Shown here piece by piece: positions 31,301 through 44,000 of a DNA stretch of 64,000 bases (position 1 is the stretch's first letter; the number at the start of each line of letters is the position of its first letter). Position numbers and translations under genes: made by a program. This stretch comes from Dastarcus helophoroides. Lineage: Eukaryota; Arthropoda; Insecta; Coleoptera; Bothrideridae. Under the pieces are notes generated by a model, which made no database searches, had not been told where the DNA came from, and saw only the letters and a program-made list of their open reading frames with translations. The stretch lies in contig CM053326.1 in assembly GCA_028583605.1 (NCBI GenBank), positions 13,494,587 to 13,558,586 of the forward strand, given 5' to 3'.

Positions 31301-31499
31301 TTTATTAAAATGTCTACATGGCTATTTTGCTTATCATAAGCTCAATAGTTGGCAATTTCGGAAAATTATTTACACGCTTAAATATACAATCAGCCGTTTT
31401 TTTACTGATATTTCAATTCGTATCATCGTAAATTTTTTGGGGAATATTCACTTCGGGGAGGGTCCGGACCCCTTGGACCCCCCCCTGGCTACGTGCCTG
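28339..31499. mobile_element. hAT-type non-autonomous element filled with a short-repeat array
   Basis: The 16-bp ends CAGGCACGTAGCCAGG and CCTGGCTACGTGCCTG are perfect inverted repeats. The 8-bp string CGACCAAG is present exactly on both sides (28331-28338 and 31500-31507), the target duplication expected for hAT. Just inside each end is a G/C-rich hairpin-forming stretch (GGGGGGGTCCAACTCCCCCC on the left, GGGTCCGGACCCC on the right). About 2.5 kb of the 3161-bp interior is a degenerate tandem array. There is no transposase, so any movement needed an enzyme supplied in trans. Confidence 0.92.
28690..31170. repeat. Degenerate ~20-bp tandem array with higher-order units
   Basis: The basic unit is close to TTTCGACTTTTTTCTCGAAA. 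Pyrimidine-rich units lie on the plus strand from 28690 to about 30650, purine-rich units from about 30830 to 31010, and pyrimidine-rich again to 31170. Higher-order copies are visible. The block at about 29400-29740 recurs at about 30190-30520, an offset near 785-800 bp, shown by 'TTTTAGACTTTTTTCTCAAA' at 29601 and 30384. Open frames of up to 127 residues rich in F, S, R, K and N are artefacts of this array. Confidence 0.88.
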
Positions 31500-31504
31500 C
31501 GACC

Positions 31505-31584
31505 AAGAAAATACTCTTGAAGCTATATATACTTAATAAAACTTAAGAAAATACTCTTGAAGCTATATATACTTAATAAAACTT
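31505..31584. repeat. Perfect 40-bp tandem duplication
   Basis: The 40-bp unit starting AAGAAAATACTCTTGAAGCT occurs twice without a mismatch. The first unit starts inside the right target duplication of the hAT element. The identity of the copies implies a recent event. Confidence 0.9.
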
Positions 31585-31648
31585 AAGATGCTGACTGACT
31601 GGACACAACCCTTGCCTGAGCATGCAATTTGGTACATAAATTCCTTAT

Positions 31649-32165
31649 CAGAGACTTAATAGGCTGAACACTTCATTCAATCTGCAGCTTGAGAACCATT
31701 GAACGCCAAATGCGGGGAAGAGAGAACTGGGTATCCGCCTACTCTTGACACTGCCGGATTAAGTCAAATTTGTAAATATTAAACCTTCCGCGTAGCGGTT
31801 CTAACTTTAGTCTCTGGTTCTAACGATTTAGATGAAACTTTCAATACGCGACGCGTGTGCATAATATTGTTAAGCCGATGTTGCAAATATGTGATGATTT
31901 CAGTGAAGCAGTGACTCGCGCACGTCGATAACTGAATACTTATATATTTTATTTTTACCCACCCAAAGAATAAAACTCTTGATTTTCCTTTACCAATATG
32001 TGGCAGTGTTCTAGCAATATATTTTCCCATATTTAATGTCTGTTTGCTAAAAAAAAACGATGTTATCTTCGCAACGGTCTCTTAAGGAATAAGAGCGCGT
32101 TGCGAACTGGGCTTTCGTCAGGCTTCCAACTGCTTTCACTGGTTACCCTGCAGCGTTCAGGTGAA
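31649..32165. mobile_element. Second copy of the CAGAGAC hAT MITE
   Basis: The left end CAGAGACTTAATAGGCTGAA is two changes from the copy at 4735. Internal landmarks match, including 'CGATTTAGATGAAACTTT', 'CAATACGCGACGC', 'AATATTGTTAAGCCG' and 'GATGTTATCTTCGCAA'. The right end is lost after GTTCAG at about 32160, where a different repeat (GAGCACTAAGAAAGGATT) takes over. That repeat also occurs inverted near 47625-47650. Confidence 0.85.
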
Positions 32166-32600
32166 TGAGCACTAAGAAAGGATTGTTTGAAAATCTTTCC
32201 CTCAAGTGAGTTACGTTAAATAGTGGATAATTTTTTTATGAAAGTTCCTCATTTTTGAAGTTGGTAATCTAAAAATTGGTATTTGGATTTCAGTTTATAA
32301 ATAACAGTTAGTTGTATCAGCGTTTTTGATATTTCATGCCCCCCTTGAAGCGGGGGGGGATGGGTAATCTACTTAACGTTGAGAAAAATCTGAAATTACA
32401 AAAATGTGCAATTTTAAAGTAAAGCACGAAACACGTATTCAGAGTTTTTACCTAAAAAGTGACGATTTCTAGCAAATTTGTAATTTGGAAATTCGGGTCG
32501 AAATTTTGAGAATTCTGGTTGGTTTTTATTTGGAAATTTTTATTTTTAACTTGAAAATTAGTCTATTTCTAAAAATGTTTATCTTTTTTCTGTCTAAACT
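32166..32600. other. Intergenic DNA
   Basis: AT-rich. It contains a G-run near 32352 (GAAGCGGGGGGGGATGG) of the type seen at element ends, but I could not pair it with an opposite terminus. Confidence 0.4.
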
Positions 32601-32925
32601 TTCTTATCCTTTGTACCAATTTTCAATTCAGAAGAGTTTCGCCTCTGGTATGGTGGACATACTGAGTTACCGTGCTCTGATGTTTTGAAATTGAGCTTTT
32701 CATTCTTTCATTTTTGCATGTTCCCCTATATTTCCCCTTTTTATTTATTGCTTCTTTTCTTTGTTCCTGAAGAAGCCCCTACGATGGTGGGCGAAACGTC
32801 GAACACTTTTGTTAGTTCTTTGACACGGTCCAATCCCGGAAGAAGTATATCCTGTACTGACTCTGGCCGTGGAAGCCTTCGTTATCATATTATTCAACCT
32901 ATCGAACAGTTAATCTTTTTGAAAA
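32600..32925 (+). repeat. Dispersed repeat with GATGGTGGGCGAAACGTCGA motif
   Basis: The segment 'TCGCCTCTGGTATGGTGGAC' to 'GACTCTGGCCGTGG' recurs at 62800-63265, once inverted and once direct. The phrase CCTGAAGAAGCCC...ATGGTGGGCGAAACGTCGA resembles the short hairpin found near the ends of several insect retroelements, but I cannot name the family. No transposase or RT is present. Confidence 0.75.
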
Positions 32926-32929
32926 ATTT

Positions 32930-35225
32930 GACTTTTTAATCATTTCAATTTTTTGATTTAAAATTTCTGAAATTTCTATTTCTCCGGAAAAGTCAGAATG
33001 TCGAGTTTTTTTAATGAATTTGTTTCTATAATTCCAACTTCATTTCCAATTTTCGAATTTTTTATTAAAATTTCAACTTTTTCATAACTGTCGCTTTAAT
33101 TTTTTTTTCACACAATTTTCAACTATCCAAAATTTCGATCTTTTTCAAAATTTTACTTTTTTGAGAATTTCAATTTTTCTGATAATTTCGAGTTTTTTTA
33201 CATCTTTCTCTTTCGAAAATTCTAGATTTTTTGGAAAGCTGAACACAGAAGATTTATTAAAAAAGTCCAATGTTTTTGAAAAATTGTATATTTTTGTTTC
33301 AAAATTACAATTGTATATCAAAATTTAAACTATTTTCCAAAAATTTCGAGTTCTTGTCAAATTTGCGTTTTTTAAGACTTTCGACTTTTAAAATTTCGAC
33401 TCCCTGTCTCTGTCCTTAAAAAAAATGTTTTTTTTAAATTTTGGCTTTTAAAGATGTAGATTTTATTTTCCAAAATTTTGACACTTTTTAAAACATTGAC
33501 TTTTTGAAAACTCCGACGTTTTTTCCAAATTTCCACTCCTAAAATTCTTACCTTTTAAAATTTAACCTCTTTTTAAATTTCGACTTTTCCAAAAATTTCT
33601 ACCTTTTTTGAAAACTTCGGATTTTTTGAAAAATCTCTTTAAAATTTCGACTTTTATTGATTCGAAGTGGTTTTGACATTTTGAACTATTTTGCAAAATT
33701 TCTAATTTTTTTTTCATATTTTCGCTGGTTTTCAAATTTTCAATTTGTTTTATAAATTTAAACTTGATCAAAGTGTCGACTTTTTACAGTTTTTTTTTTA
33801 ATTAACATTTTGGAAAATTTCGATGTTTTTTCAAAATTCCAATCTTTTTGAAAATATTCAAACATTTTGACTCTTTAAAAAAAGACATTTAATCTTTACT
33901 TTTTTAAATTTTAATCAGCGAGAATTTTTCTGCTTTTCAACATTTCTGCTTTTCATTTCTAGTTTTTTTTGGAAGTTTAGAATTTTTTGATAATTTTCGC
34001 TTTTCTTCGATATTTGGGCTCTTCAAAAATGTCGCCTATGTTTGAAAATTCAACTAAAAATGCTTCACATTTTTAAATCTCCACATTTCTTCAAAATTTT
34101 GATTACCTGTTTTTAGAAATTTTCAAAATTTCAGCTTTTCTAAAAGTTTTTTTGAAATTTCTTTATTTTATCAAAATCATTGAAGTTTTTGAAAAGGTCA
34201 ACTTTTAACAATATCTTTTTCAAATGTTGGCATTATTTTTAAATCCTAATTTTCTATAAAAATTTACACTTTCTCATTTCGCTTTTGTCTGAAGATATCG
34301 ATTTTATTAAATCGGATTTTGTTAAAATTTTGGATTATTTTGCAAAAATTTCGTTGCATTTTAAAGTTTTTGGTTTACTTCGAAAATTTAAACTTTTTTC
34401 ATAATGTGGATTTTTTTGAACTTATTGACTTTTATTTGAATATTTTAACTTTTTTTGAAAATTTCGACTTTTTTTGAATTGTGATTTTTGAGATTTGTGA
34501 CTTTTCTCAACGTTTTAATTAACAAAACTGTCGAAATTTTTGATATTTTTGAATTTTTTTCGGAATCTGGGCTTTTCAGAAATTTAAGTTTTTAGGAGAT
34601 TTCAGTGAAAATTCTTCATTTTTTTTAAATCTTGACATTTCTTCATAATTTTGACTATTTTTAAAATTTTAGGCTATTTTTAAAAATTTAAACTTCTTTT
34701 TTAAAAGTTTGGCCATTTTTAAAATGTTTGTTTTATTTAAATCCTAAAGTTTTTTTAGAAGTTTTAACTTTCTATGAAAGCTTAGACATTTTTCAAAATT
34801 TTGACCTTTTTAGAAATTTTGACTTTTTGGAGAATTTCCACTTTTTAAAATGTCGACTTTTTTGAAATTTTTAGAATTTCTGCTTTTTTAAAGATTTGGA
34901 ATGTTTTTGAAAGATATATTTGTATTTAAAACTTCAACATTTCAAATAATTCTTAAAAAATCGACTTTTGTCGAAGATGTTTAATTTTTTTTAATGAATC
35001 ATTTTTTAAAAATGTTTGCTTTTGTGAAAGTATTCACTTTTTAAGTTTTTGTCTTTTTTTAAATTAGATTTTCTTTGAAATCTTCGAAGTTTAATAAAAC
35101 AAAACCGAAGATCTAAACAGAAGCGGAAGTTTTTTATTAGATGTCGAATTTTTAAAAAGTCAACATTTTTAAAAAAGTCGAAAATTTGAAATAAGTAAAA
35201 ATTTGTTTTAAAAAGTAGGAATTTT
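32930..35225. repeat. 2.3-kb short-unit array
   Basis: The longest uninterrupted array outside the hAT element. Units such as TTTTTGAAAATTTCGACTTT are more diverged than at 28690-31170 and pyrimidine-rich on plus. I could not find matching terminal repeats around it. Confidence 0.7.
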
Positions 35226-37224
35226 AAAACAGGGAAATTAAGAGAGGCTCGTCTCGCTAGTTGAAAAGTCCTGCTGTTTGGTATTGTATTTATATGATAC
35301 ATCGAATATCGAATAAATTTACCGATGTATTGAAACATATCGATACAACTTTTTTGATACATCAATTGAATACAGCATCGATGTTTTAAAAATTTTGTGC
35401 ATCCCTATTATTCCCTAGGTGATTCTAAGACGACCCAGTTGTTTTTCTTGTTTTAACAATGGCAGCCACATACTGTTTATATAACAATTCGCTACACAGT
35501 TTACTGTTTACAGTATTGGCGATTCGAATTAAAAGTTCGCGCCAACTATCAGCTGATCGCAAGTAGGTCTTTAAGGCTATAATATGTATGTAAAAATTGG
35601 ACATTTCCTATGAATATTTTCTTATTTTGCCAAGAAGTTTTTATAATTTTCAAATAATTATATGTATATTAAGAGGACAATAACTAAGGTAATTAAAACA
35701 AGCCGACTGTTTATACAAATTATAATGGATTCGGGGAAAAAGCTTTTATGTTCTGGAATAGGGGCGAGATAGATTGCAGTGCATAAGCATCTTAATCTTG
35801 TTTTTACAGCCCAACTTCTGTATGGAATAATTGTTCAAAGGTAAATTTATCATTATAGCCCCAATCCTCAGGAATATTATTTTAATTTACTAGAACAGTT
35901 TAACATTCTAAAAGTTGTAAGTGACGAATAGGATAATGTAAAATTTCTTGAAGTCGTAAGTTATTTGAAAAGAACTAAATAATTTCTTAGAAGGCGTAGT
36001 AATACTTAACAATAGTTAATTTTGTTGTTCAGTTAAGGATTGAAAATATTTTTAGGGGAAAGGCTTCTGAATGGAAGTCACGTTTATTATTGATGTGTAA
36101 AAGAAGAAAATGGAGAAAATTAAAATAAAGTAATAAGGTTCGAATTGCACATTACATCGAATAAAATTCCTTCACCATAGCATCCACCTATTCCTAACTA
36201 CTGAATTAAATTACTTTCAAAAATTGTTTATCTGATGCTTTAACCCCCCATATCTTACTGATAAAAGTGATAATCATCACTAATAAACCGTATTAACAAT
36301 AAATGCCACAATAAATATTAAAAACTCTACAATATTTAGACAAGTGACTGATATGACTGGACCAGGGTTCGTTTTTTAGCACCGTAATCAGCCAAGAAGG
36401 ATTTATTTCAGTGATGAATTTTAAAATTTGGTTACGCTTACCATTTTGATTCTGCAGCATAGACATGTTGCTGCTTAAACTAGAATTTAAGTACATTCTG
36501 GAATACTTCTAATGTTTGGAAATTATTTAAAATATTAGCCACATAGTTATGGTATCGTAAATGTCCTTCTTGAGGAGAATTGGAATAGCTGGCTGTAAAA
36601 CTATGTTTAAAATTGATAACATTTAGTAAAATTAATCATTAACTGTCTCAACAATAGAAATGTTACGGAAGAGAAATAAGAGCACTGTACATGAAATATC
36701 ATGTTTTTTAGTTTCATGAACAAAGGATGTTAACAAGAGCCTTCTAAATATTTTCTCTTGTATATTTTTGTGTAATGCAGCCATAAACAAGGCCAAAAAT
36801 CTTTGATTTGCTTTTTATTTGATTTGAAGTAAATTCCATATTCTACAATAATGAATAACTAAATTTAAAAAGTCTACAAATATAGGTAGGTATAAACAAA
36901 TGTCTCCAACTACTTTAGGTACTTTGGTACAAACTAATCAAACCATTAACTTCTGATTCTAACATCAATTAACCGAAAATTGAACGCTTGTTATGGCTAC
37001 ATTCACAAAGCAAACGCTATATCAAAATGTAAACAACCTGTGACCTACAAGCGGTAGTTATAATTGTCGCCACCAGAGGGAGTGATCCTTAGCTGGAAAT
37101 GCCAATACTGCGGCATACAAATTTAGCATCAATTTGTTAAATGTACACTGGTGTCATCAGGTATCGTTACTAAATTGTGTGGTTGTTTGATTTGATTCAC
37201 CAATTCTATGCAACAGATGGAGCT
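35226..37224. other. Intergenic DNA upstream of PGAP2
   Basis: A GATACATCGA/CATCGATG-rich patch lies at about 35280-35400. The rest is AT-rich. A segment at about 36315-36400 (AAAAACTCTACAATATTT, GGACCAGGGTTCG) is a diverged match to about 42090-42160, so a dispersed repeat is present. No coding exon was found. Confidence 0.45.
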
Positions 37225-37545
37225 AATTCGATAATTACGATACATCGATTTTTCAGACATCGTTTATAAACCGAACGATGTATCCATGCTTTTTATCCTT
37301 TGCCATCGATGTTGAAACATCGATGTTTACAAACGATACATCGAAGTATTCAACTCATCGAACTATCTTTTGCATGCCTATACTTCTGTCGCAACAGATG
37401 CATTGATTTTTCAAACATCGTTTATAAACTGAACGATGTATGGATAGCATTTAGGCTTTACCATCGATGTTGAAACATCGATGTGTACAAACTATATATC
37501 GATGTTTTCAAAACATCGAACTATTGTTTGCATCGCTAGTGATCT
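37225..37545. repeat. Tandem ATCGATG-rich repeat just upstream of PGAP2
   Basis: Two diverged units of about 165 bp share GACATCGTTTATAAACCGAA-type, CCATCGATGTTGAAACATCG and CATCGAACTAT blocks. Each holds several ATCGAT cores, often within short palindromes (CATCGATGTTGAAACATCGATG-like). The second unit ends about 120 bp before the PGAP2 start codon. ATCGAT is the core of the insect DREF site (TATCGATA), but the exact consensus is not met at most positions. Confidence 0.7.
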
Positions 37546-37666
37546 GGCAACATTGTTTGTTTTGGGAGTGTCAAATGGTGACGGCAAATTTCTAACCTAC
37601 AATTATGCAGTAAATAACAAAAATGTTGATAGCTTTTTTAGTATTGTAGTTAATTAAAATAGAGAA
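37546..37666 (+). promoter_or_regulatory. PGAP2 proximal upstream region
   Basis: A 120-bp stretch between the ATCGATG repeats and the PGAP2 ATG, presumably holding the 5' UTR and core promoter. No TATA box stands out. Assigned by position only. Confidence 0.35.
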
Positions 37667-38093
37667 ATGCATCGTGCATACAAATACGCTTTATTATATA
37701 ACAATTATGAATTGTCTCCAATATTTAGGATACCTTTCGAAAAATTTGTAATTGCTCTACTGACGCCACCTCTATTTGCTTTTTTATTTTGCATAGGCTA
37801 TTCTATTTTATATGAATTTGAACATTCAACTTTTACACATTGTAATGTTTTTAATATTCTGCCGTCCGTTTCCACGGCTATAGGTAGCTTTACTCCCCAA
37901 AGAGAAGTTTGGCAAGCAGCTATAGCCTTCCAAGTATTACCTAGAGTTATTGGAGCCTCTTGGTATTTAAAACTGCATCGATCAGTTTTATACCCACATG
38001 ACTCTTGGATGAGCTATTTGGCATATTTTCTGAATATAGGAGAAATCATAGCACTAATAATTTTATCCTTTTGGACTTCATCCCAGTATTATC
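37667..38093 (+). CDS. PGAP2: PGAP2 coding exon 1
   Basis: The exon starts at ATG (context AGAGAAATG) and encodes the first 142 residues with the conserved lumenal 'LPSVSTAIG' region. The donor is a consensus GTAAGT at 38094. Confidence 0.93.
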
Positions 38094-41000
38094 GTAAGTA
38101 AATGTTAATTGCTTTTTTTGGGGCATGTTATTTTATATATTTTTACAGCTATTCATGAGAAAGCCTTTATTACTTTCGTTCTCACGTCTGAATTTTACAT
38201 GATATTGTTATGTATTATTCAGCGAAGATCGAAAAGGAGGAACCCTTCTAGTCTTTTTTGGAAAACAAGACTTGTTATTGTCAACATATCTTGTATTTTG
38301 CTGGCTACATACTGTTTTATAAGGCACAATTTAAATTGTGAACCATATGGTGAGTATTTGGAATATTTTTGAATTTATTTACTTTATTTTTGGCAGTCGC
38401 AATTTATTAAGGTATATTATTGATCCTAATTTAGTCTTTGCAGGAAATAAAACCTTTGTTGTAATTGTCATTGAGTTTTTGATCGATCATTATTAATATG
38501 CAAGTACAATACAACCTAGGCTACAAATTCATGCAGCCCTCCAGCCGTGTATAGTGAATCATAGGTAGCTGAGCAGTTGAAACACTGCCACCTAGCGAAG
38601 CGGTTGTTCTCTAGGAAGAAGTTCCCAGAAGATAAGGATTCTAATGCACAGACCAATAAGCTTGAAGATTTATTAGATTCGAAGTTTGGAAACCAAATAC
38701 CGGTATTTGGTTTCCAACCTTCGACTCTAATAAATGTTCAAACCTATTGGTCTGCGCATTAGGATCATTATTAAATCGAAATTCCAAGTCCTCGATTAAA
38801 AATTACTGAAGACTGACTAAGTTTCAGATCCAGCAAAAAATCTAATTTTTGCTTTGATGCAAAATTTACTGAAATTTATGCTCAGCTGAAACTAAATTTC
38901 AAGTTTAAATTCAGAATTTTCAGCAGAAAATTCAGATTTTGAAAAATACTTAAGATTATAAAACATACTCAGACTTAACTATCGAGTTTGGATTTTAAAG
39001 TTGAAATTTTAGAGGGAAGTATAATTTTTAGGTTTAAACTGAAAACTTTCATAAAGAAGTCAAGATTTGGAGAGAAAAGACAAATAATTTTTATTTACTA
39101 AATTCTACAATTCTATTCTATCTATTTACATTGCGTTGCAATATTCTGGTATATCGACAATATGAGGCATGTCTAAAAAGTGAAGATTTTCAGAATCTTC
39201 GTGTAGTTTAGAAACCAAGAATGGTGTGACCAGGACTTTGAACTGAAACTAAATGGAAAATAGGAAACTAAAAAAAACCGTTATTTTTGTCTAAACGAAA
39301 ACCGGAACAGAACCATGTAATAATAACTGCTCGAGTGAATACAGCATCGTCCGATTGCAGGTACAAATACCCGTTTGACGAGTACAACGATGCCGAATAT
39401 AGTAATCGTGACGTCACAAGACGAGTATGAGTAATAATCGGCATCGCATCTGAATATGTAGTCGGCATCTTTGGAGAAATAGAAGGGCACGTAATTGTGA
39501 AATATATTTATTATCTTTATATTTTCTTTGAAATAGCTCTAACGATTTCGATTAAACTTTTGATCTTGCGGTTCTTTGAACCAGCAAAACAATCTAAATA
39601 GATCCCGTCTTAATTGCAAATCTCGATCATCATTTTTTTATATTTTATAGTTTTACTAGTTAATATTTCATCCTACTGCACTCACTATTACCACGGCCAC
39701 TTCTTTCGTTAACGTGTTCAAAACACTATTGAAAATTTCTACTTTCGAACCTTCGACTTCTTTCGACGGCTTTTTGAAAAATTTGCTTTGTGAAAATTCG
39801 CATTTTTTTCAAAATTTAAATTTTTTCAACATTTCGACTGTGAAAATGATGTCGAACTTTTCAAATTGTTGAATTTTTCTCAAAATATCGTTATTTCAAA
39901 AGTACGATTTTTTTTTATTAAAATTTCGACTTTTTTAAAAACCATGGCTTTTTTAAAAACATAACTTTTTAAAATTTCAACTTAATCCGAAATTTCGACA
40001 TTTTTCTAAGCTTTAATCTGAAATTTTGTACTTTGAAACCCCGAAAAGTTAAAATTTTGAACAAAAAAATCGATATTTTCAAAAAGGTACCAATTTTCAA
40101 AAAATGTGCAAAATTTTCGATTTTTCTGTTAATTTCATTTTGTCAAAATATTGATGTTATATCAAAATTTATATATATATTTTTTTCACAAAATTCGACT
40201 TTTTGTCAAAATTTGGACTTTTTTTGAGACTTTCGAATTTTTCTCATATTGTCGACTTTTTTCAAATTTTTTTCTTTTTTTCAAAATTTCGACTTTTTTT
40301 AAATTTAAATTTTTTGAAAATTTGTACCTTTTAAAAATATGGATTTTTTTGAAAATTTTGACTTTTCAGGGTTTCAAAGTACAATATTTATATTCCAATT
40401 TAAAGCCGGGATTTTGAAATTGAGGTCAAAATTTTGAGAGTAAACTTGAAATGGTAACATGTTAGAAAATGTCCAATTAAACGTTCAAGTTTTTAATTGG
40501 TTTTCGACTTTAGCTTCCAAGCTGCGATCTTGTTTTTTTTTTCATATGATTCCGAATTTTGAAGACAAAATTAAGTGTTTTCTAAAATATTATTGTTTTC
40601 AAGATACTCTTGGTTTAAACTCAAAAATTCGTCCTCTTGCTCCCTAAACTTTTGTGTTAAAAATCGATTTTTATATTTTTTTCTCAAAATTTAAAGTTTT
40701 TTCGCAAACTTTTTACCTATAGCTGAAACTTATCCTAAAATTACGTCTTTAAAATTGATATTTCGCCTTTCTTTTTACGAAAATTTGTCGTTGATTCTGA
40801 AATTCCAATTTTTCTATAGAAAATTTAAGTTTAGACATTGAAATCACGTGATTTTATAATTTTATTTTTACTTTTCTTAAAATTTAAATGTACATTAAAA
40901 ATGTACTTAAAATTTAAATGTATATTAAAAATTTCGAATATTTGCTAAAAATGCTAGCATAAATTATACCTACTTCAAAGCAGAAGTCCTCGTTTGAATT

Positions 41001-44000
41001 TGAAAATTTATTTTCTTTTTTATTTTGAATTTTATTTCAAAATCTCAAAAAGATGCCCAAATTCCAAGAAAAAATTCAACATTTTTGGAAAAAGCTAAAT
41101 TTCAAGGAAAAACAATTATTTTTCAAAATGTTGACTTTAATCTCATAATTTCGAGTCCTAGAAATACTGATCTTTTCATTGAAAAGTCAAATATTCGAGT
41201 GTCTAACAGAATTCCAAGTTTAACCGTTTGATTTTCAATTTCTTTCAGCTCGAATTTTAACTCGTTATTATCGAGAAAAATGCCTATATTGAAAGAATAC
41301 ATTCAACATGTTGGAGAAAAGGGTTAGGCTAGTTATTATAATACGCACTAGAAAAAAAACTAAATTTTCTTTGAAGTCAAAATGTTAGAAAAGCAAAAAA
41401 AAATACAATAAGAACAAGTTTAATTTTGGAATCTCAAAAGAAATAAATTAAACGATCGATAAAAACTAAATCCATTAACAAAAACTTTAAAAAATTTTAC
41501 TTCTTCTGGACATTTTAAAGTTTTCAGCAACATTTCCAGAAAAAATTGAATATTTGGATTTAAATTCAATATTTCGAAATTAAGGCAGATATTCTGAGAG
41601 CTCTTCTTTCAAATAAATGTGGAGATTTTTTTTTAAAACCTTGACGATTTCCTCAAATTCCTAATTCGAAACTTGAAATTTTCATTTCCTAAGTTGGTCT
41701 TTTATTTACTCCAGAGTTCTGAAAAATAAAGTCAAAGAAAGTCTATAAAACAAAGCAATTTCTTTAGAAAAAGCGAGGCAAAGTCAACATTTCGATAGAA
41801 AACTAAAATTATATTTAAAAAAAGTCTCCCAAATTTTCGAAATTAATCGACAAATTTTGCATGTACTAGAAGTTTTTAACTGTTGGGTAAGTAATTTAAG
41901 ATTTTTATAATAATATTGAGTTTAAATATGGAATTTTTAAACCCAGGTATTCTGATTTAATTTTTAATAAAGTTCGAGCATTTCTTGAAATTGGAACTCA
42001 AAGTAGTTACGAGGTGGACAGAAAAGTATTGAGACTAATTTTTTATTCATAACTAATAAATTTTACTAACGATTAAAAGGCAACAGATATTAAAAATTCT
42101 ACAATGTTTTGTTAAATATTTGTTAATACCGGACCAGGTTTCGCTTTACAGCATCATGGGCGGTTATACCAGCAATTTGTTTAGCCGTTGTTATGGTAAC
42201 AAGCTATTTTTAAGTTTAAAAATACCAAATTAAAATTTTTAGGTTAAAACAATTAAAAGGAATTAAGAATTTTAATATTTTGAAAACAACTCGTTTCATC
42301 ATGTTTTAAATATTATTATCGAATTTTTTCTAAGAGCTTCGACTTTTAGTTCGATATTAAACTTGAATATTCGATTTTTTCTCGAAGTTTCGACACTAAC
42401 CCCAAGATTTCACTTTATTTTAGAAAAACGCAAAATGTTTAAGATAATGCCGAAGGTTCAAGCAAAAAATACAACATTGTTTGAGGTTAAATTTGATTTT
42501 TTTAAATAAAATTCTTCGAAATTTCGACTTTTTACCCGACTGCTTCAGCGCCGAAAGAAAAGATTATGATTTTCACAGGCTATTTTCGTTCTTGTTTTAT
42601 TGGCTTTTTCTTCGCCAATAAAACATGAACGAAAATGTCAATACTGCCCAAAAAAGACACAGAGAATATCTTTCACATGCTATGTTTGTTGTCCATAATT
42701 TATTTAAAAAATGCCGAATTACTAAGCTTGGACAATTTTGAACACGAACTTCAGAAAAAGAGAGATTTTGAGAAAAATTTGAGATAAGTAAAATAATTAT
42801 TCAAAATTCATACTTTTTATTAAATTTAGAATGAAATTTCGATTCTTTGACTTTTCACTCAAAGATTTCTAGAAAGCCAACATTTTTAAGTTAGAATTAA
42901 GGTTGAAATTTTGAGATAAATTGTTTCTTCTAAATTCAATTTTTCTTTCAAAGTTGTCACTTAAACAAAAATTTAGGCGGTTTTTCTGAAAATTTCCAAA
43001 TTTTGAGTCGGAATTGAAAAAAGAAACCAAATTCGAAAGTTTTAGAAAATTGTCAACATTCCAAAAAATCTCGAAGTTGATGTAAAATGTTGACTTTCAA
43101 CTTGAATATTCGACATTTTTTCCTGAAATTTCTTTTGAAAAATTAGAATTTCTTAACAAATATTAATATTACAGGTCTGCAACCAAAAAACTGTTTAAGG
43201 TCTCTACAGGGTGAGTCACTAAGCGGGAATCGGTCTTTGGTAGGCGTATCGCTCAAAATATCGAAAAATGTTTCGAATAAAAGTTGTTCGAAATAAAGTT
43301 CTACACAACCTAAAATTATTGCCAAATATGGCGGCCTTCCGGTCGCACCGGAAATGAACATAACTTTATATTTTTAATTTAGATGATACCCTATGTAAAC
43401 TTTGTAAATGCTTTTGGATATCTTAGTCGTCAGTCAAATCGATTAATTTATCTAAACGACATAGGCCCTTAGTTAAACCGTTTTCGCGGTAATTTAATTT
43501 TTTTGGTTAAATTTGAACGAATTTCAAGAGCTTGACGCCATAACGATATTTTCCAAAACGCAATGATCAGAGTTGTGTGGCATACCGGTTTTGGATTCAG
43601 GAAGAAATGGAGTATTTGATTTTACGTCTTTGCTGTTAGCCAGATTTCTTAAATTTATTCTACATCCTGTCGACTTAATCTTCAGTTGTTCAAACATGCA
43701 TAACCTAATTTTTTCAAATGGAACCACCTATCTTGGATTATCTTTATCGGATTGCGAAATATAAATACCTTTTTTTTGGTACCAGGTATTGCCACCTCCG
43801 TCTAATAATTTTAAAAAATTAGAATTTTGTAAAAATTTTAATTAATTTCATATTATCGCGTTAGCCCTGGATGTCGCGGTTTTGTTTCGTCTCGACCTCG
43901 GATTGTTTGACTTCATAAATTTAATATTTTTAATTTACGGATTGTGAATTTTTTTCTACGTAAACTTTTGTAAACAAAAGATGCTTTTGACCTACTCCTT

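Noticed and set aside
32930..35225. Terminal repeats that would make this array another hAT element
   Set aside because: I could not find matching ends or an 8-bp duplication around it, so it is listed only as an array.
38109..38372. Separate 87-residue protein downstream of PGAP2 exon 1
   Set aside because: It starts in the 55-bp intron and ends by reading past the exon 2 donor. The spliced reading explains it.
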